A stretch of 20,957 nucleotides of DNA from Firmicutes bacterium UBA5454 (GCA_002426555.1 DIQU01000066.1:1415-22371); one strand, 5' to 3'; positions 8,338 to 15,813 are shown, counted from the first letter of the stretch. Notes: a model not told the origin generated them from the letters alone. Program-made: numbers and translations.

Positions 8338-8628
8338 TTATTTTTCATCGATGCGGATTGTTAGATAACGTAGAATGTCATCCGTTATCTTATAGTTGCG
8401 CTCCAGTTCTTCCGGTAAGTCAGATTCGGCTGAGAAGTTTACTAAAACATAATATCCTTCATTGAGGTCATCAATGGGGTACGCCAGCCTTCTTTTGCCC
8501 CACTCGTCTACATTCTCTACCTGACCGCCTTCTTGTTGAATCAGGTTGCTGAACCTTTCTACCAGCGCTTTGATGCCTTCCTCTTCTACAGTAGGACGTA
8601 TTACATAAATGGACTCATATTTATTCAT
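8338..8628 (-). CDS. rpsF: 30S ribosomal protein bS6
   Basis: This 96-residue protein is small-subunit protein bS6, partner of bS18. It is recognised from MNKYESIYVIRPTVEEEG, then VENVDEWGKRRLAYPIDDLNEGYYVLVNF and YLTIRIDEK. The reading frame extends to 8664, but the ATG at 8628 is clearly the start: AAGGAGGTGA lies a few bases upstream and the conserved protein begins there. It is the first gene of rpsF-ssb-rpsR, with a good promoter about 70 bases upstream and a leader hairpin between. Confidence 0.97.
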   Translation of the reverse strand: MNKYESIYVIRPTVEEEGIKALVERFSNLIQQEGGQVENVDEWGKRRLAYPIDDLNEGYYVLVNFSAESDLPEELERNYKITDDILRYLTIRIDEK

Positions 8629-8656
8629 GGCAAATTCACCTCCTTTTGGACTATGG

Positions 8657-8675
8657 CCCTGCATGTCCTGCAGAG
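8657..8675 (-). promoter_or_regulatory. Hairpin in the rpsF mRNA leader
   Basis: In the - strand leader between the promoter and the ribosome binding site, CTCTGCA and TGCAGGG pair as a seven-base stem (one G-U pair) around a five-base GGACA loop. Leaders of rpsF operons in many bacteria contain an element bound by the S6:S18 complex for feedback control. I do not see the conserved CCG feature described for that element, so the identity is uncertain. Confidence 0.35.
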
Positions 8676-8695
8676 CAAGGATGTTTCAATAGGAA

Positions 8696-8724
8696 ATTAT
8701 ATCATCTTTGAAGCCCCTGTGCAA
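8696..8724 (-). promoter_or_regulatory. Sigma-A promoter of rpsF-ssb-rpsR
   Basis: On the - strand TTGCAC (8719-8724) and a perfect TATAAT (8696-8701) are separated by 17 bases. The -10 is preceded by TGA, giving an extended TGnTATAAT. The start point would be near 8689, leaving a leader of about 60 bases before the rpsF ATG. Confidence 0.7.
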
Positions 8725-8803
8725 GAACGTTTTTCGTCCGTTTTTTGCCCCGTTTCGGTTTTCGCGGAATTTTTCACGCTTGGTTCAGCGGCATTGATGA
8801 TTT

Positions 8804-9778
8804 TTACAGGATTTTGATCAGCATGGTTCGTGCTTCATTTAACTCAATAGACACTAACTTTTCCCGTTCCAGACGCTTGAGCATATCGCTGAATTTTCTA
8901 AAACCAACCTGCCGCTCGTCAAAATCTGGATATTCCTTTTGCAGCTCGGATTTGATGATGCTGGGGTTGACTCGATCAAACCCATTGCTTTTCAGTTTAT
9001 TTAGATGATTTTGCATAACATTGATCCAATTGTTTTTATTGATCTCCTCCGCCATACGCTTGTTATCCACTTTCATCTTCACCTTAAGAGAATTGGTGTC
9101 CCCAAATACTTTAATGGTATTATATTTACTCTCAAGAGTATTCAACAGCTTTCCAAAAGAACTGTAGCCGTAGCTATTCTCACTGAATTCCGGTCGTAAA
9201 CGAAGCAAAGTCTTCTTCAATTCACTGACGAACATGGTTCCTTCCGTATCAGATTGGTCGCTGATGATTTTCTCCAGCACCTCCATCAAATCTTCCGGTT
9301 CACCGGTAGGATCGTCTCCGTCTTGATTTCCAGAATCCGTTGTTACAGATTCCAGAAATATGAACTCATTACATGCTTTGATGAAGATATTGGAAGCTAC
9401 TTCCGAACGGGAGATCCCCAATACATATTTCCCCATGGATTTTAGTTTGCCAACCAGCGGGGTGTAGTCGCTGTCACCGGATACAATGCAAAAACAATCA
9501 ATGTTTTCATTAGTATAAGCTACATCTAATGCATCGATAACCAGCTGAATATCCAGGTTGTTTTTCTGATTGACACCATAGCGAAGGGACGGCACCACAT
9601 TAAAGGTGTTCGATAGAAGAATTTCCTTTAAACCGGAAAAAGCTTCCTGATAACCATAAACCTTGCCTATCAGAATGTCCCCTTTGATCTTAACCTTTTC
9701 TATGACCCGATTTAAGGTGCTGGTTTTTCCACCTGTGTTTTCCAGGTCAATAAATATTGCAAAATTCTTTTTTTCCAT
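8804..9778 (-). CDS. NYN-domain protein with two OST-HTH/LOTUS-like domains
   Basis: This 324-residue protein begins with a NYN (PIN-like, LabA/DUF88) domain, about residues 5-143. Expected acidic metal-binding positions are visible: D11 in IFIDLEN, D76 in NLDIQLV, and D102 and D104 in VSGDSDYTPLV. An acidic linker (about 145-163) leads to two winged-helix repeats that look like OST-HTH/LOTUS domains. The first spans about 164-233 and includes SYGYSSFGKLLNTLE; the second spans about 250-324 and includes VGFRKFSDMLKRLE. NYN domains are known or predicted RNases, and LOTUS domains bind RNA; the combination resembles eukaryotic MARF1. I infer a soluble RNA-cleaving or RNA-regulating enzyme of unknown target. 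It starts 22 bases after the aminopeptidase stop with GGAG five bases upstream, so the two are probably cotranscribed. Confidence 0.85.
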   Translation of the reverse strand: MEKKNFAIFIDLENTGGKTSTLNRVIEKVKIKGDILIGKVYGYQEAFSGLKEILLSNTFNVVPSLRYGVNQKNNLDIQLVIDALDVAYTNENIDCFCIVSGDSDYTPLVGKLKSMGKYVLGISRSEVASNIFIKACNEFIFLESVTTDSGNQDGDDPTGEPEDLMEVLEKIISDQSDTEGTMFVSELKKTLLRLRPEFSENSYGYSSFGKLLNTLESKYNTIKVFGDTNSLKVKMKVDNKRMAEEINKNNWINVMQNHLNKLKSNGFDRVNPSIIKSELQKEYPDFDERQVGFRKFSDMLKRLEREKLVSIELNEARTMLIKIL

Positions 9779-9800
9779 AATAACTCCAAACTCTATTTTT

Positions 9801-10916
9801 TTACTTCAAATTCTCAGGATTTAGCGCTTCCAGCTCCGGTAGAACAAAGATACCATCCTTGCGGACCAGCACTTCATCAAAATACATTTCTCCGCCGCCA
9901 TATTCTGGTGTTTGAATGTTGACCAGATCCCAGTGAACAGCAGATTTGTTACCATTGTCACAATCATCATAGCAGCTGCCTGGTGTAAAGTGAAAGGAAC
10001 CAGCGATCTTCTCATCAAATAAAATATCATTCATAGCCCTAGTGATATGGGGATTTACACCAATGGCAAACTCGCCAACATATCTGGCTCCCTCGTCTGT
10101 ATCGAACACCTGGTTAATCTTTATATTGTCATTGGATTCAGCATGGATAATCTTACCATGCTCGAAAGTAAGGCATACGTTCTGGTAAGTGAATCCATGA
10201 TATTCTGATGAAGTGTTATAGGTGATAACTCCATTGACAGAGTCCTTAACAGGTGCGGTAAAGACTTCACCGTCGGGTATGTTCATCTTCCCATCGCATT
10301 TGATGGCAGGCATGCCCTTAATGGAAAAAGTCAAGTCAGTTCCCTTACCGGTTATGCGAACCTGATCCGTTTGATTCATCAGTTCTACCAAAGGATCCAT
10401 GGCTTTGGACATCTTGGAATAATCCAGGTTACATACATGGAAGTAATGGTCTTCAAAGGCCTCAGTGCTCATCCCTGCCAGCTGAGCCATTGAAGGAGAA
10501 GGATATCTCAGGACTACCCACTTGGTTTTGGGAACCCGAATCTTCCCATGAACCTCTTGCCAGAAGTGTTTCATATACAGCTCCATCTTGTCAGCTGGGA
10601 CATCAGACATTTCAGAAGCATTTCGTCCGGAACGTACACCGATGTAGGCATCTGCATCAGACATACGGGCTGCTTCATATTTGGCCATAAGATCCATCTG
10701 CTCTGCTGTACATTCTGTATAGAGCACACGGTTGATCTCACTGTCTTTTAAGGACACCAAAGGAACAGCCCTCACTTTGTAGGCTTCTCGTATCAATTCC
10801 TTAATAAGAGGTGGTTCCAGTCCGATATTTTCAATGAAGACCTTTTCTCCTTTTTTCAACTCACAGGAATAATTGATTAGATTATGTGCCAGCTTTTGAA
10901 TTCTTGGGTCCGTCAT
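9801..10916 (-). CDS. M29-family metallo-aminopeptidase
   Basis: This 371-residue protein resembles the M29 (AmpS/PepS/aminopeptidase T) family of cytoplasmic two-metal aminopeptidases, which remove N-terminal residues from peptides. Metal-binding positions are recognisable: E217 in DGEVFTAP, E282 in VGEFAIGVN, H309 in GSFHFTPG, and H328 and D330 in VHWDLV. The order and spacing match the family. It is somewhat shorter than the roughly 410-residue prototype. GGGAGG lies seven bases before the ATG. A candidate promoter lies 46-75 bases upstream, and the NYN gene follows after 22 bases. The substrate cannot be read from sequence. Confidence 0.9.
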   Translation of the reverse strand: MTDPRIQKLAHNLINYSCELKKGEKVFIENIGLEPPLIKELIREAYKVRAVPLVSLKDSEINRVLYTECTAEQMDLMAKYEAARMSDADAYIGVRSGRNASEMSDVPADKMELYMKHFWQEVHGKIRVPKTKWVVLRYPSPSMAQLAGMSTEAFEDHYFHVCNLDYSKMSKAMDPLVELMNQTDQVRITGKGTDLTFSIKGMPAIKCDGKMNIPDGEVFTAPVKDSVNGVITYNTSSEYHGFTYQNVCLTFEHGKIIHAESNDNIKINQVFDTDEGARYVGEFAIGVNPHITRAMNDILFDEKIAGSFHFTPGSCYDDCDNGNKSAVHWDLVNIQTPEYGGGEMYFDEVLVRKDGIFVLPELEALNPENLK

Positions 10917-10961
10917 AATTTGTCCTCCCTTGCATTATTGACCTATGTTCTGTTATTTATA

Positions 10962-10991
10962 AGTATATCCCAATACCAGAAGGATTGTCCA
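10962..10991 (-). promoter_or_regulatory. Candidate sigma-A promoter of the aminopeptidase-NYN unit
   Basis: On the - strand TGGACA (10986-10991, five of six matches) and TATACT (10962-10967, five of six) are 18 bases apart, upstream of the aminopeptidase ATG at 10916. It directly abuts the stop codon of the truncated permease, so the remnant and this operon meet here. Confidence 0.5.
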
Positions 10992-11453
10992 TTAAGAAAA
11001 TACTCTGTTAAGTATTACAGGACTAATGAATACAGATAGAAAATTATTCAGTACCGTAATTATGATTGCAAGAGGTACATTACCGCCGGCGGCCATTGTC
11101 AGTATAATGGCTGAGGAAACCGTACTTGCCTGGGTGGATAATATCATAGTCCCCACAAACATATCTTCATTTCCCGTAAATAGCAATCTACTAAAGAAGT
11201 AAGCTAAAATAGGAAATATTATAAAGGTTATTACAGATGAGAATACTATGGTCTTATATTCTTTTAAGCTGCTTTTAACATTTTCAAAGGAAAGGACCAG
11301 ACCGGAAACAAACATAGCCATGAAGGTTAGAACAGAACTCATACCCATATCTTTTATAAACTGACCAGGCTGTGGAAAAAGTATTGATAATACCAAAATG
11401 CATACTAAGGCAAAGATAAATGTATACTTAGAGGCAGGTTTTTTGTGCTGCAA
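10992..11453 (-). pseudogene. Truncated SBF-like (bile acid:sodium symporter family) permease
   Basis: The 153 residues form four to five membrane helices. They include a segment around TMILSTQASTVSSAIILT and AAGGNVPLAI that resembles the SBF-like family (YfeH type; PF13593-like). Such transporters normally have about 300 or more residues and ten helices, so roughly the C-terminal half is missing. The 75 bases between its stop and the aminopeptidase encode nothing resembling the rest in any frame, which points to a deletion. The start is also poor: a TTG at 11453 directly after an in-frame TAG. An alternative ATG at about 11464 would join the frame if one A of the run AAAAAA were removed, so a frameshift near the start is possible. 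I regard it as a decayed gene. Confidence 0.65.
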
Positions 11454-11581
11454 CTACTCTCATCAACTTTCTTTTTGTAATTTGTTATAATCTACGGACA
11501 TGCGGATGCCATTTTAAGCAGAAAAAGTAATCATGCCAGCTCCCAGCTTTATTTTATCAAAAAAGGATACGAAGATTGTAC

Positions 11582-11842
11582 TTATTTTTTATAGTGTCCT
11601 CTGCAACTTGCAATATAGATATTTTCGGGATCTATGCTATAAATGAGTCGGTGAATATCTGTAATCCTACGGCTCCAGTAGCCCGAAAGTTCGTGTTTTA
11701 GTGGTTCGGGCTTCCCTATGCCTTCGTTTCCATTTCTGTCGATATCACGGATCAGCTCATTTATTTTCTTTAGGATTTTTTTATCCTCTCGCTGCCAATA
11801 CAAATAATGTTGCCAGGCAATATCAGAAAAAATCTTATTCAT
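11582..11842 (-). CDS. yoeB: YoeB-family toxin (mRNA interferase)
   Basis: This 86-residue protein is a YoeB/Txe-type toxin that cleaves mRNA on the ribosome. The key residues match E. coli YoeB in identity and number: E46 in KPEPLKH, R65 in DIHRLIY, H83 and Y84 in CRGHYKK. The middle segment GYWSRRITDIHRLIYSI is diagnostic. The ATG overlaps the end of the antitoxin gene by eight bases, with AGAGGGA as ribosome binding site inside yefM, so translation is probably coupled. Nothing suggests inactivation. Confidence 0.96.
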   Translation of the reverse strand: MNKIFSDIAWQHYLYWQREDKKILKKINELIRDIDRNGNEGIGKPEPLKHELSGYWSRRITDIHRLIYSIDPENIYIASCRGHYKK

Positions 11843-12089
11843 CTAACAGGTCCCTCTTTTGTCCTTTGCCTTTTTTCAGCTGTTCAATAGATTGCAGCAG
11901 CTCATTATAATAATCCGGATCACTTCGCACATAAAGATTTTCCATGAGGTTGTTGTATTCGGCTTCGGATAACATGACCACATTGTCTCCGCGCTCCCGG
12001 GTTATAATAATCTTCTCGAAATTTTCAGTCGCCCTATCGCAGTAATATTTAAAGTTTTGTCGCACATTTGAAAAACTTCTCGCTATCAT
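11835..12089 (-). CDS. yefM: YefM-family antitoxin
   Basis: This 84-residue protein is the antitoxin partner of YoeB. The N-terminal Phd/YefM DNA-binding fold is seen in MIARSFSNVRQNFKYYCDRA, RERGDNVVMLSEAEYNNLMENLYV. The C-terminal tail, rich in charged residues, would wrap the toxin. The frame could begin at an ATG at 12104, but that ATG lies within the GGAGGTGG ribosome binding site. The ATG at 12089, eight bases after GGAGG, is the better start. As in other members, the YefM-YoeB complex is expected to repress its own promoter; the operator is visible immediately upstream. Confidence 0.94.
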   Translation of the reverse strand: MIARSFSNVRQNFKYYCDRATENFEKIIITRERGDNVVMLSEAEYNNLMENLYVRSDPDYYNELLQSIEQLKKGKGQKRDLLDE

Positions 12090-12111
12090 TTTTTCCACCT
12101 CCATATATTAT

Positions 12112-12135
12112 ATTGTACAATTAACTGTACAATTA
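12112..12135 (-). promoter_or_regulatory. YefM-YoeB operator with paired TGTACA cores
   Basis: Two TGTACA cores lie at 12114-12119 and 12126-12131, with centres exactly 12 bases apart. The first is embedded in a perfect ten-base palindrome (12112-12121), the second in a 14-base palindrome with one mismatch (12122-12135). The E. coli yefM-yoeB operator is described as a long and a short palindrome with TGTACA cores at this spacing. A TATAAT sits at 12107-12112, but it would start the RNA inside the ribosome binding site, so the exact promoter is unsettled. Confidence 0.75.
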
Positions 12136-12369
12136 TGCAAGTCTTTTATTCTAAAAAAATGCGTTGCGTGAACACATTGTACATTACATACATTAAAAAG
12201 CACAGAAAAAATGTATTTATACGAATTATTTGTATCATACCAGCATCAAAAGTCTGCTGCAATAACAAATAAACTGACAAAACGATGTTCTTGCTATTTT
12301 TACATATTTCAAGTAGACTTTTTGTAGGCAAAAGACAGTAATATACATTATTTAGGAGGGGCTGGTATT
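12136..12369. other. Non-coding interval between yefM and the N-acetyltransferase gene
   Basis: These 234 AT-rich bases separate two divergently transcribed genes. A third TGTACA core lies at 12178-12183. AGGAGGGG at about 12353 is the ribosome binding site of the next gene. I see no convincing -10/-35 pair for it and no likely small gene; the 61-codon - strand frame here has no ribosome binding site or recognisable product. Confidence 0.5.
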
Positions 12370-13161
12370 ATGGATAAAAAGATAATTGATCCTGCACAAT
12401 GCACAGTAGAAGGGTATTTGGAACGAATTGGCTATGAAGGGCATTTGGATAACAGCTATAAAACCTTGGCTGCCATACAGGAGGCTCATTTGAAGGCAGT
12501 TCCATACGAAAACTTGGACATCAGATACGGCATACCTCTTTCCCTGGTAATACCAGACCTTTATCATAAGATTGTCATCAAGCGGCGCGGGGGTTATTGC
12601 TTTGAGTTGAATGCTTTATTTCGATGGCTTCTGTTAGAGCTGGGCTTTCCTGTAACGAACTATATGGCTAGATTTCTAAGAGACGAAGCAGGTATTCCCA
12701 TGCGCAGGCATCAAGTTCTTAAGGTGGAAACAGAAGACGGAGCTTCCTACATCTGTGACGTGGGTGTGGGAGGAAATATCCCAACCTGGCCATATCCCTT
12801 GGTACTGGATGAGGTTTACCATCAGGATAATGGTTCATACCGCATCCAAAAAGATGACTTTTTAGGCTGGGTGTTGGAAGAGATCCGACATGGTCAGTGG
12901 TCACAGTTATACTCCTTTACCGAAGAATTACAGCTCCCCATAGATTTCATTATGCCAAGCTTCTGGTGCGAATATTCCCCAGATTCGCCTTTTACACAAC
13001 GCACTATGGTATCCCTCCGTACGCCAGAGGGCCGTGTTACCGTAGCAGATGAAGAATTTCGAATATACACCGAAGACGATGTTAAAACCTTTGTTCCGAA
13101 AAATGATGAAGACTTTCGCTGCTCTCTTGATAAATATTTTGGAATAGTGCTGGACACATAA
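12370..13161 (+). CDS. Arylamine N-acetyltransferase
   Basis: This 263-residue protein belongs to the NAT family, cytoplasmic enzymes that transfer acetyl groups from acetyl-CoA to arylamines, hydrazines and related amines by a cysteine intermediate. The catalytic triad is visible: C77 in RRGGYCFELN, H114 in MRRHQVLKV and D130 in ICDVGVGG. The N-terminal region with AVPYENLDIRYG also fits the family, as does the length. AGGAGGGG lies eight bases before the ATG. It stands alone between the toxin-antitoxin pair and the LysM protein; the physiological substrate is unknown. Confidence 0.94.
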   Translation: MDKKIIDPAQCTVEGYLERIGYEGHLDNSYKTLAAIQEAHLKAVPYENLDIRYGIPLSLVIPDLYHKIVIKRRGGYCFELNALFRWLLLELGFPVTNYMARFLRDEAGIPMRRHQVLKVETEDGASYICDVGVGGNIPTWPYPLVLDEVYHQDNGSYRIQKDDFLGWVLEEIRHGQWSQLYSFTEELQLPIDFIMPSFWCEYSPDSPFTQRTMVSLRTPEGRVTVADEEFRIYTEDDVKTFVPKNDEDFRCSLDKYFGIVLDT

Positions 13162-13190
13162 GCAATACCGCCACTGTTCACTTTCATTAC

Positions 13191-13241
13191 TTCAGCTATA
13201 GCTTTTTATTATTTTCTATCACCTACATGCATATAGCTGAA
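13191..13241. repeat. Ten-base inverted repeat upstream of the LysM-GH18 gene
   Basis: TTCAGCTATA (13191-13200) and its exact reverse complement TATAGCTGAA (13232-13241) are separated by 31 AT-rich bases. The pair lies between the N-acetyltransferase stop and the LysM-GH18 start. It could be an operator pair or part of an mRNA end; the left arm is followed by a T-rich stretch that might weakly terminate the upstream gene. Confidence 0.5.
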
Positions 13242-13280
13242 TATAGTTGTTATAGAAAGTAAATTAAGGCGGTGAAAAAG

Positions 13281-14564
13281 ATGCAAATACATATTGTGAG
13301 GCCTGGTGATTCCTTGTGGCGAATCGCTCAAATGTATTCTGTCACCATTGAACTACTGGCTGCATCCAATGAGATTCCTGACCCCAATCGTCTTGTTATT
13401 GGTCAAACGATAGTAATACCAATATGGGGCAGCTATCACTGGGTGGCCCCCAGTGAAACCTTATATCAAATCAGCATCCTGTACAATGTTCCATTAGCTG
13501 AGTTAATGCAGATCAACGGTATTACAAACCCAAACAACATATATGCAGGCTTACGATTATACATTCCTCAGAAACAAAGAATGGTAGTAGATACAGCGGC
13601 TTACATCGATGTAATTGGTTCAGGAGTTGCTTTTCCAAGTATAGTAAATAGAGTTGGAATACATTTAACTTACCTTAACATTTTCAGTTATGCAGTAAAC
13701 CGGAATGGTTCCCTGACTACTATTACGGATGAACCCACCATACAAGCTTCTATCCGGCAAAGAGCTATGCCGCTGATGGTACTGACGAACTTTGAAGATG
13801 GAACCTTCAGCCGAGAGCTGGCAACAACCATACTTTCCAGTGAAGCTCTCCAAAATACAGTGCTGGATAACGCCATTGCTGTAATGCAGCAAAAAGGTTA
13901 TGGCGGCCTTGATGTTGACTTTGAATACCTGGGAGCAGAGAACCGAGAAAGATACAATGCTTTTATGAGGAGGGCAGCTGATAGGCTAAGACCTTTTAAT
14001 CTGCTGTTGAGCGCTGCTTTGGCACCTAAGCTTTCAGCAGACCAACAGGGAACCTTGTATGAAGGTCATGACTACCGGGCACATGGGGAAACTAATGATA
14101 TTGTCTTTTTAATGACCTATGAGTGGGGATGGTCTGGAGGACCGCCTATGGCTGTATCTCCCATTGACCAGGTAAGAGCGGTTCTTGATTATGCTGTAAC
14201 CGAAATACCAAGAGATAAGATAATGATGGGGATTCCTCTATATGGATATGATTGGACACTGCCATATGTCCCAGGTGGACAATGGGCCAGATCCATCAGC
14301 CCACAGCAAGCAATTGAGTTAGCTTTGAGGTACAATACAAATATAGAATATGATACGGTATCACAAGCTCCATTCTTTAACTATGCTGACGAGCAAGGAA
14401 GGCAGCATATTGTTTGGTTCGAGGATGCACGCAGCATCCAGGCAAAATTTAATCTTGTTAAAGAGATGGGAATCCGCGGTTGTTTTTATTGGGTCTTAGG
14501 AAGAAGCTTCCCACAAAACTGGCTGCTGATTGAGGATAATTTTGAAGTCAGAAAGCTGATATAA
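13281..14564 (+). CDS. LysM-GH18 protein, spore peptidoglycan hydrolase-like (YaaH/SleL type)
   Basis: The 427 residues comprise two LysM peptidoglycan-binding domains (about 2-47 and 51-95) and a glycoside hydrolase family 18 domain (about 105-425). The LysM units show HIVRPGDSLWRIAQMY and HWVAPSETLYQISILY. The GH18 active-site motif appears as GGLDVDFEYLG, with the catalytic glutamate near residue 215; MTYEWGW and CFYWVLG further support the fold. Spore-forming Bacillota carry such proteins (SleL/YaaH) as cortex-lytic N-acetylglucosaminidases or coat-associated enzymes. There is no signal peptide, as is usual for that group. I chose the ATG at 13281 because AAGGCGGTG is well spaced for it; the GTG at 13272 lies within that site. 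No clear sporulation-sigma promoter was found. Confidence 0.92.
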   Translation: MQIHIVRPGDSLWRIAQMYSVTIELLAASNEIPDPNRLVIGQTIVIPIWGSYHWVAPSETLYQISILYNVPLAELMQINGITNPNNIYAGLRLYIPQKQRMVVDTAAYIDVIGSGVAFPSIVNRVGIHLTYLNIFSYAVNRNGSLTTITDEPTIQASIRQRAMPLMVLTNFEDGTFSRELATTILSSEALQNTVLDNAIAVMQQKGYGGLDVDFEYLGAENRERYNAFMRRAADRLRPFNLLLSAALAPKLSADQQGTLYEGHDYRAHGETNDIVFLMTYEWGWSGGPPMAVSPIDQVRAVLDYAVTEIPRDKIMMGIPLYGYDWTLPYVPGGQWARSISPQQAIELALRYNTNIEYDTVSQAPFFNYADEQGRQHIVWFEDARSIQAKFNLVKEMGIRGCFYWVLGRSFPQNWLLIEDNFEVRKLI

Positions 14565-14668
14565 TAGATATGGGAAAAGCCGGCTGACCATCAAGAGTAA
14601 TCGGGAAATGATGTGTTTTTCCTGCCAGATGAAGAGCAAACCGTTGAAAAATTGAAATGGAGTTAGTT

Positions 14669-15649
14669 ATGAGTAAAAAAAGGGCTGGAAGAAACAAGAC
14701 AATTGATATTTCACTGGAACAAGGGCAGAAGTACTTGGAACGATGCATTAAAGTAAATTCCCCTGTTGATATTTCAACGGTTTTAGATAAAACAATAAAT
14801 GAAGATACATTTGAAGTAGTTAAGCATCTGCCAGAGAAAAGCATTGATTTAATTATTGCCGACCCGCCTTATAACTTAAGCAAGTCTTTTCATGGTAATG
14901 GCTTTACAAAAAAGACTGATGAAGATTATGAAACATATACGAGACAGTGGCTCAATGCAGTACTACCACTACTGAAAGATACTGGATCTATCTATGTTTG
15001 CTGTGATTGGGAATCCAGCCTTATTATCGGAAAAGTTCTTATGGACATGTGTACTGTTAGAAACCGAATCACATGGCAGCGCGAAAAGGGCCGAGGCGCA
15101 AAGGCAAATTGGAAAAATGGTCTCGAGGATATATGGTATGCAACCAAGTCCAATGAATATACATTTAACCTGGATGCTGTTAAGATTCGCAAAAAGGTTA
15201 TTGCACCCTATCGTGTTAACGGAAAACCTAAAGATTGGGTGGAAACAGATGACGGCAATTATCGTGATACCTGCCCATCAAATTTCTGGGATAATATTAC
15301 CATACCATTTTGGTCAATGGCAGAAAACACAGCTCATCCCACACAAAAATCCGAAAAACTGATTGCTAAAATAATGCTGGCCAGCAGTAATGAAGGGGAT
15401 ATAGTATTTGATCCTTTTCTAGGTTCAGGAACTACCAGTGCAGTATCAAAAAAACTCGGCAGGCATTATATCGGAATTGAAGAAAATCCCCTTTACTGCG
15501 TATGGGCAGAAAAAAGATTGGAAATGGCAGAGACTGATACAACCATACAGGGTTATGTTGACGGCGTTTTCTGGGATAGAAATACACTCAGTGCACAAAA
15601 ATCAGTTTCATCAGCTAGCGTTACAGATGATGCAGGAGAGGATTTGTGA
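14669..15649 (+). CDS. DNA (amino) methyltransferase, beta-type motif order
   Basis: This 326-residue protein is an S-adenosylmethionine-dependent DNA methyltransferase acting on an exocyclic amino group (adenine N6 or cytosine N4). Motif IV appears early as ADPPYNLS and the cofactor motif I late as FDPFLGSGTT, with the presumed target-recognition region between; this order is typical of the beta class. HPTQKSEKLIAK before motif I is also characteristic. The DPPY form is most common in adenine-N6 enzymes. The ATG at 14669 has TGGAG six bases upstream; the in-frame ATG at 14657 has no site. No restriction endonuclease gene lies on either side, so it appears solitary. The recognition sequence cannot be read from the sequence. 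Confidence 0.92.
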   Translation: MSKKRAGRNKTIDISLEQGQKYLERCIKVNSPVDISTVLDKTINEDTFEVVKHLPEKSIDLIIADPPYNLSKSFHGNGFTKKTDEDYETYTRQWLNAVLPLLKDTGSIYVCCDWESSLIIGKVLMDMCTVRNRITWQREKGRGAKANWKNGLEDIWYATKSNEYTFNLDAVKIRKKVIAPYRVNGKPKDWVETDDGNYRDTCPSNFWDNITIPFWSMAENTAHPTQKSEKLIAKIMLASSNEGDIVFDPFLGSGTTSAVSKKLGRHYIGIEENPLYCVWAEKRLEMAETDTTIQGYVDGVFWDRNTLSAQKSVSSASVTDDAGEDL

Positions 15650-15657
15650 GAACCATA

Positions 15658-15676
15658 GGGGTTGCTAAGCAACCCC
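15658..15676 (+). terminator. Perfect hairpin after the methyltransferase gene
   Basis: GGGGTTGC and GCAACCCC form a perfect eight-base stem around a TAA loop, nine bases after the stop codon. There is no T run after it on either strand, so it is not a standard Rho-independent terminator. It may stabilise the mRNA end or belong to the repeat that begins nearby. Confidence 0.45.
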
Positions 15677-15718
15677 CAGCAAATATATTGCAGTAATTTG
15701 TTCTTATTATCTAATCTA

Positions 15719-15775
15719 GTAGGAACGGGAATCTTTGCAGTAAAGATCCTTCGCTGGCGCTCAGGATGACATTTG
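15719..15775. repeat. Short interspersed palindromic repeat (CATCCTGAGCG type)
   Basis: This stretch holds two adjacent hairpins: ATCTTT/AAAGAT around GCAGT (15731-15747) and ATCCT/AGGAT around a CGC-TG-GCG core (15746-15767). On the - strand it contains CATCCTGAGCGCCAGCGAAG. From memory, near-identical stretches recur in many bacterial genomes and produce spurious CHPERSEG-like peptides; here the translated form is CHPERQRRIF. Only one copy is present in this window. Confidence 0.6.
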
Positions 15776-15813
15776 AAAGTATTTACGAGCACCGGAAAGC
15801 TGAAAAAGGTATT

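Noticed and set aside
12107..12112. TATAAT as the -10 box of yefM
   Set aside because: The sequence is perfect, but no -35 box lies at normal spacing and the RNA would begin within GGAGGTGG. Kept only as a remark under the operator.
12146..12331. A 61-codon - strand frame between yefM and the N-acetyltransferase gene
   Set aside because: It has no ribosome binding site, no recognisable product and AT-rich composition typical of chance frames.
15719..15775. Reading the adjacent hairpins as a CRISPR or insertion-sequence end
   Set aside because: There are no regular repeats with spacers, no transposase and no target duplication visible; a short dispersed palindromic repeat fits better.
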